From Prolixibacteraceae bacterium (GTDB taxonomy: Bacteria; Bacteroidota; Bacteroidia; Bacteroidales; Prolixibacteraceae), in the NCBI GenBank assembly GCA_003506435.1, contig DOAQ01000007.1, positions 79,156-143,155 of the forward strand: DNA of 64,000 nucleotides, written 5' to 3'. Position numbers and translations under genes: made by a program. Below are positions 59,726-64,000 of the stretch, piece after piece; position 1 is the stretch's first letter; each line of letters begins with the position of its first letter. A model generated the notes under the pieces. That model was given only the letters and a program-made list of their open reading frames with translations, was not told the origin of the DNA and ran no database searches.

Positions 59726-60835
59726 TTACACCCGAAGGAAAATCTCTTTTTTATACATATAATAAAGAAGTCCCCACAAAATAGCCAGATAACCGATCAG
59801 CAAAATAAACTGGTTTGCTCCTTCAGAAATAATACGGGTCCATCCCAGAAAATATTCAACTACTCCCCACACATTAATAAAACGGGTAAACAGGTAAACA
59901 AAGATGGAGTTCATGCCAATCACACGAAAATAGAACGACCATTTCTGCCACTTCAGCACATCAATAATCATATAGAAAACGGCAATCAGCAGAAAACTGA
60001 TTCCACCGGCCATCAGGTTGAACGTACTGGTCCAGCATTTTTTGATGATCGGATAAAAAGGACTGACAATCAATGCCAGAACAATCAGCGCAGCGCCAAT
60101 AGCCGCTAATAAATATACTTTTTGCCAGTCGTTCCGCTTCTGCTCTCGCAGGAAATGCCCTGCAAACGAGCCCATCAACGTGATACCGGTTGCCGAAACA
60201 ACGCAAAGCAAGCCTTCCGGATCGTAAACTTTTCCATGCAGAACTCCGGGCAGCAGCAGCCTGTCAATATAACCATTGATACAGCCGTCGGGCGTAAGTT
60301 GCCCGGCTCCGAAATCCGGCACAGGGATAAAAAGCTGCATGAAAGAATACCCCAGCAATATTCCGCCCAGCCAATACAAACGGCTTTTAAACGACGATGT
60401 ATAAATTACAATGACTGATGCAAAAAAATATGCCAGTCCGATTTGTCCAAGCACGCTGGCAAAGCGAATGTTTGTAAGGTTTCCTTTCAACGCCCCGTTA
60501 TACAATACTCCCAATGTTACAAGCAGAAGCATCCGTTTCAGAACCTTAAAAAGCATTTCTCTTTTGGGAGCGCCTTTTTCAAGTTTTGAAACAATGGCAT
60601 ACGGAATGGCAGCGCCTGCAATAAACATAAATAAGGGAAAAATAAGGTCATGCATGGTAAAGCCAGCCCAATCGACATGTTCCATCTGCCGGGTCAGCCA
60701 TTCGGCCCCGCTGTTTTTGCCGATAAAAGCAAACAACGCGCTTCCTCCGGTAATCCAAAACATGTCGAAGCCACGAAGTGCATCAAGCGAAAGCAGGCGC
60801 TCTTTCTTTTCAGTCCTGATTGATTTTGATTCCAT
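59726..60835 (-). CDS. Multi-pass acyltransferase-like membrane protein (DUF5009/HGSNAT-like)
   Basis: 369 residues with about ten membrane helices. The N-terminal signature RLLSLDALRGFDMFWITGGS and HVDWAGFTMHDLIFPLFMFI matches the heparan-alpha-glucosaminide N-acetyltransferase-like group; a His in the HVDWAGFTMHD segment corresponds to the acyl-carrying residue. The end is a hydrophobic helix and a short cytoplasmic tail. Such proteins transfer acetyl groups across the membrane to sugars; the substrate is unknown. It lies 70 bases upstream of panB, with no functional link seen. Confidence 0.8.
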   Translation of the reverse strand: MESKSIRTEKKERLLSLDALRGFDMFWITGGSALFAFIGKNSGAEWLTRQMEHVDWAGFTMHDLIFPLFMFIAGAAIPYAIVSKLEKGAPKREMLFKVLKRMLLLVTLGVLYNGALKGNLTNIRFASVLGQIGLAYFFASVIVIYTSSFKSRLYWLGGILLGYSFMQLFIPVPDFGAGQLTPDGCINGYIDRLLLPGVLHGKVYDPEGLLCVVSATGITLMGSFAGHFLREQKRNDWQKVYLLAAIGAALIVLALIVSPFYPIIKKCWTSTFNLMAGGISFLLIAVFYMIIDVLKWQKWSFYFRVIGMNSIFVYLFTRFINVWGVVEYFLGWTRIISEGANQFILLIGYLAILWGLLYYMYKKEIFLRV

Positions 60836-61044
60836 AAAAAAGGTTTAATTGTAGTTTACGCTTTCAAAAATAAACAAATATGCTATTCGCTGTCTTTTTG
60901 TCACCAGAAAATGACACGTTTATGGTATGTCGAAAATTCTCCGTGCCATTATTACAAAAAAGGACACCGAATCCGGCATGGCATAATGATTGATAAAACC
61001 CCGTCGTGACATTTCAAACAAGAACGATTAAAACATACAATAAA

Positions 61045-62958
61045 ATGGGAAAAATAATTGGAATCGACTTAGGAACAACCAATTCATGCGTTTCGGTAAT
61101 GGAAGGCAACGAACCGGTTGTAATCCCCAACAGTGAAGGAAAGAGAACTACCCCGTCGGTAGTTGGTTTTGTTGAAAACGGAGAACGCAAAATTGGCGAC
61201 CCGGCCAAACGTCAGGCTATTACCAACCCGCAAAAAACAGTTTCCTCGATTAAACGTTTCATGGGCGAAACGTATGACAAAGTAACCAAAGAAATCAACC
61301 GTGTACCATACAAGGTAATAAAAGGCGACAACAATACTCCCCGCGTACAGATTGACGACCGCAAATATTCACCCCAGGAAATTTCAGCCATGATCCTTCA
61401 GAAAATGAAGAAAACTGCTGAAGATTATCTTGGACAGGAAGTTACCGAGGCGGTAATTACTGTACCTGCCTACTTTAACGACGCCCAGCGTCAGGCCACG
61501 AAAGAAGCCGGTGAAATTGCAGGATTGCAGGTACGCCGTATCATCAACGAGCCAACAGCGGCTTCGCTGGCTTATGGTTTGGACAAGATGGACCGCGAAA
61601 TGAAAATTGCCGTATTCGACCTGGGGGGCGGTACTTTCGATATTTCAATCCTTGAACTGGGAGACGGCGTATTTGAAGTAAAATCGACCGACGGGGATAC
61701 ACACCTTGGCGGTGACGATTTCGACCAGACCATTATCGACTGGCTGGCGGCTGAATTTAAAAATGACGAAGGAGTTGACCTGCGTCAGGACCCGATGGCC
61801 CTGCAACGCTTGAAAGAAGCTGCCGAAAAGGCAAAAATCGAACTTTCGAGCTCAACACAAACAGAGATCAACCTGCCCTATATTATGCCGGTAAACGGTA
61901 TTCCGAAACACCTGGTAAAAACGCTGACCCGCGCTAAATTTGAACAGCTTGCCGACTCGCTGATCAATGCAACCATGGAACCTTGCCGCAAAGCGCTGAA
62001 AAATGCAGGTCTTTCGGCCAGCGACATTGACGAAGTAATCCTGGTTGGCGGTTCAACCCGTATTCCGGCTGTTCAGGAAAAAGTGCAACAGTTGTTCGGA
62101 AAAACCCCGTCGAAAGGCGTTAACCCCGATGAAGTAGTTGCTATCGGCGCTGCCATTCAGGGTGGTGTTTTGACCGGTGAAGTAAAAGATGTGCTTTTGC
62201 TTGATGTTACCCCGCTTTCGTTGGGTATTGAGACCATGGGCGGTGTAATGACCCGTCTGATTGAGTCGAACACAACCATTCCGACGAAAAAAACGGAAAC
62301 ATTTACAACCGCATCAGATAACCAGCCTTCCGTAGAAATTCATGTTTTGCAGGGTGAACGCCCAATGGCAAACGGGAACAAAACGATTGGCCGTTTCCAT
62401 CTCGACGGGTTGCCACCGGCACCACGAGGTATTCCGCAGATTGAAGTAACGTTTGACATTGACGCCAACGGTATTCTGCACGTTTCGGCAAAAGACAAGG
62501 CAACCGGGAAAACACAATCAATCCGGATTGAAGCTTCTTCCGGTTTGAGCGATGCCGACATTCAGAAGATGAAGGACGAAGCCAAGGCCAACGAAGCTGC
62601 CGATAAAGCTGCCCGCGAAAAAGTGGACAAACTGAACCAGGCCGACAGTTTGATTTTCCAGACAGAAAAACAACTCAAAGAGTTTGGCGACAAACTTCCG
62701 GCTGACAAAAAAGGCCCGATTGAAGAAGCATTAGGCAAACTGAAAACAGCTCACGCTTCGCAGGATATTGCAGGCATTGACACTGCAACAGCAGAGTTGA
62801 ACGCCGTATTCCAGGCTGCATCTCAGGAAATGTATAATGCCCAGGCCGGTGGAGCACAAGCTGATCCAAATGCCGGACAGCAAGCCAATGCTGGTGGCAG
62901 CAGCAGTAACAAACAAGACGGCGAAGTAACCGATGTTGACTTTGAAGAAGTAAAATAA
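61045..62958 (+). CDS. dnaK: Molecular chaperone DnaK (Hsp70)
   Basis: 637 residues from the ATG at 61045 (MGKIIGIDLGTTNSCVSVME); a start 39 bases up is less likely. Nucleotide-binding motifs are IIGIDLGTTNS, IAVFDLGGGTFDISILELGD and VILVGGSTRIPAVQEKVQQL. The substrate-binding domain follows (DVTPLSLGIETMGGVMTRLI), and the C-terminus ends in the family tail DGEVTDVDFEEVK. It refolds proteins with DnaJ and GrpE; neither gene is adjacent. No clear TAnnTTTG promoter is seen just upstream. Confidence 0.98.
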   Translation: MGKIIGIDLGTTNSCVSVMEGNEPVVIPNSEGKRTTPSVVGFVENGERKIGDPAKRQAITNPQKTVSSIKRFMGETYDKVTKEINRVPYKVIKGDNNTPRVQIDDRKYSPQEISAMILQKMKKTAEDYLGQEVTEAVITVPAYFNDAQRQATKEAGEIAGLQVRRIINEPTAASLAYGLDKMDREMKIAVFDLGGGTFDISILELGDGVFEVKSTDGDTHLGGDDFDQTIIDWLAAEFKNDEGVDLRQDPMALQRLKEAAEKAKIELSSSTQTEINLPYIMPVNGIPKHLVKTLTRAKFEQLADSLINATMEPCRKALKNAGLSASDIDEVILVGGSTRIPAVQEKVQQLFGKTPSKGVNPDEVVAIGAAIQGGVLTGEVKDVLLLDVTPLSLGIETMGGVMTRLIESNTTIPTKKTETFTTASDNQPSVEIHVLQGERPMANGNKTIGRFHLDGLPPAPRGIPQIEVTFDIDANGILHVSAKDKATGKTQSIRIEASSGLSDADIQKMKDEAKANEAADKAAREKVDKLNQADSLIFQTEKQLKEFGDKLPADKKGPIEEALGKLKTAHASQDIAGIDTATAELNAVFQAASQEMYNAQAGGAQADPNAGQQANAGGSSSNKQDGEVTDVDFEEVK

Positions 62959-62978
62959 AATTGTCAGTATATTTTTCA

Positions 62979-63015
62979 GAAAGCCCTGATCGTAAAACGG
63001 TCGGGGCTTTTTGTT
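62979..63015 (+). terminator. Terminator of dnaK
   Basis: AAAGCCCTGATCG pairs with CGGTCGGGGCTTT (two mismatches/wobbles), ending in a T-rich run (TTTTTGTTTT). Confidence 0.85.
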
Positions 63016-63084
63016 TTATCAAGACAAACCTGTCTTCCGACAACAAAATATTTCCTTACTTTGAAGGTTCTTAAAAGAAAAACA

Positions 63085-63888
63085 ATGGGCAGATCCATTT
63101 CATTTATACTATTGCTGTTCCTCAGCCTTTCGGCATTTGCACAGGAACCCGTCAATCAAACCGATGTACAGGGGCGCAAACAAGGTTTCTGGCAGAAGCG
63201 CGATGCCGCCGGAAAACTACTTTACGAAGGAACGTTCAAGGACGACCGCCCGGCAGGTGAAATGAAACGGTTTCACCCGAACGGCAAAATAAAAGCAATC
63301 CTTGTTTTTTCTGATAAATCGGATTCGGCTTCGGCACAAATTTTTGATGAAAAAGGAAAATTAACGGCGAAAGGCTGGTATCTGGGACAGAAAAAAGTGG
63401 GAGAATGGAGCAATTTTACCGAAGGCCGACTGATTTCAACCGAAAATTATACCGACGGACAGAAAACCGGCGTCTCCAAACGATATTACCAGACCGGCGA
63501 ATTGCTTGACGAAACCACCTGGCTCAACAATTTGCAGGAAGGACTGTACCGCGCGTACGACAAACAGGGAAACAAGTACATCGAATGCATGTACAGGAAC
63601 GGGAAAATTAACGGCTGGTATGTAAGTTTTTATCCAAACGGAGGAATGGAAACCGAAACATTCTACAAAGACAATCTTCGCCACGGCAACTCGAAATACT
63701 ACGATGGCGAAGGCAAACTTTGCTATACACTGGAATACGAGGAAGGTATTTTATTGAATCCGGAAGTACTCGACAGCATTCAGAAAATCCAGTTCGACGA
63801 GCTCGAAAAAAACAAAGGCAAAGTGGTTGATCCCGAACAATTCATGGCCGATCCGGCACAATACATATTGAAGGACAGAAACAAGTAG
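63085..63888 (+). CDS. Exported MORN-type/YwqK-like repeat protein
   Basis: 267 residues from the ATG at 63085 (MGRSISFILLLFLSLSAFAQ), a signal peptide; a TTG 24 bases up gives a longer reading. About seven repeats with the pattern Y-x-G-x-(F/Y)-(K/x)-x-(N/D)-x-x-x-G-x-x, such as LLYEGTFKDDRPAGEMKRFH, YRNGKINGWYVSFYPNGGME and FYKDNLRHGNSKYYDGEGKL. Such repeats in Bacteroidota are labelled toxin-antitoxin YwqK-like antitoxins, but no toxin is near, so a structural envelope role is more likely. It follows dnaK by about 130 bases with its own likely promoter region. Confidence 0.8.
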   Translation: MGRSISFILLLFLSLSAFAQEPVNQTDVQGRKQGFWQKRDAAGKLLYEGTFKDDRPAGEMKRFHPNGKIKAILVFSDKSDSASAQIFDEKGKLTAKGWYLGQKKVGEWSNFTEGRLISTENYTDGQKTGVSKRYYQTGELLDETTWLNNLQEGLYRAYDKQGNKYIECMYRNGKINGWYVSFYPNGGMETETFYKDNLRHGNSKYYDGEGKLCYTLEYEEGILLNPEVLDSIQKIQFDELEKNKGKVVDPEQFMADPAQYILKDRNK

Positions 63889-63927
63889 GTTGAAAACAAA
63901 AATAGTTTCGACAACTGCTTGTTGTTT

Positions 63928-63966
63928 ACCCCGGCGGGGTTAAATATTATAGCCGGGGCAGTTTTT
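63928..63966 (+). terminator. Candidate terminator of the MORN-type gene
   Basis: CCCCGGC (63929-63935) pairs with GCCGGGG (63952-63958), followed by CAGTTTTTC. A smaller ACCCC/GGGGT stem overlaps it. Confidence 0.65.
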
Positions 63967-64000
63967 CGGCTTGACACGGCTTGACAGGAAATCGCCCGCA

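Noticed and set aside
60841..61044. Heat-shock type promoter before dnaK
   Set aside because: I could not find a convincing consensus; only scattered A/T-rich sequence is seen.
63085..63888. Toxin-antitoxin antitoxin (YwqK label)
   Set aside because: It has a signal peptide and no toxin partner; an exported repeat protein fits better.

Overview
The window is chromosomal DNA of a Bacteroidota bacterium. It carries a SusC/SusD pair with an ECF sigma and FecR anti-sigma, type IX secretion genes (porU, porV, a plug-like protein and gldJ), DUF1080, DUF4831 and DUF1343 families, and promoter-like TAnnTTTG boxes. The gene set (Na+-NQR, urocanase, GH3-beta-lactamase fusion) suggests class Bacteroidia, perhaps Marinilabiliales/Prolixibacteraceae; the rank below class is inference. 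No rRNA, tRNA, CRISPR array, complete insertion sequence or prophage was recognised.

Layout. 1-6464 (minus): sigma, fecR, susC and a susD cut by the window edge, a nutrient-uptake locus with cell-surface signalling; a nested palindromic element lies between sigma and fecR. 6561-8168 (minus): a divergent class IV aminotransferase and an orphan gene inside a cassette bounded by inverted G/C-tract repeats. 8258-10361 (minus): holA, rhomboid and gmhB. 10422-12343: AMP nucleosidase, a divergent HsdR-N-like protein and a VOC protein. 12344-13501: a degraded, repeat-rich accessory patch with an orphan MNT nucleotidyltransferase, a 21-bp tandem repeat and an inverted-repeat structure. 13502-16477: PepD dipeptidase and an MFS transporter. 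16716-19222: DUF4831 and T9SS plug-like proteins. 19416-25243: the complete nqrABCDEF operon with a good promoter and terminator. 25323-26447: DUF1080 protein and a small HTH-like protein. 26684-32359: a divergent cell-wall sugar salvage locus (GH3-beta-lactamase fusion / NamZ-like muramidase / sodium symporter). 32466-34909: beta-helix lipoprotein and an EEP nuclease. 35058-41082: alaS divergent from a M23 peptidase, MerR, Nif3 and zinc-ribbon operon. 41336-43170: lemA and two TPM-domain genes. 43313-47484: urocanase convergent with a TPR histidine kinase. 47539-56803: thioredoxin-like, CoA-binding protein, ispF, porV and porU on minus, divergent from gldJ and murF. 56831-60835: trxA, cca, panB and an HGSNAT-like acyltransferase. 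61045-63888: dnaK and a MORN-type repeat protein.

How the genes fit together. Many are housekeeping blocks in family-typical order (porV-porU-gldJ, nqrA-F, alaS-M23-MerR-Nif3). Themes are sodium energetics (NQR builds a sodium gradient that the SSS symporter can use), cell-wall recycling (GH3 fusion, NamZ-like, murF) and outer-membrane export (T9SS parts). The least explained material is non-coding: three palindromic elements of one apparent family at 5577-5850, 16574-16714 and 34915-35050, two of them abutting stop codons; the bounded orphan-gene cassette at 7386-8265; and the minisatellite at 13058-13215. I found no convincing wholly new multi-gene system. The best candidates for new biology are the palindromic elements, the cassette gene and the lipoprotein-nuclease pair.
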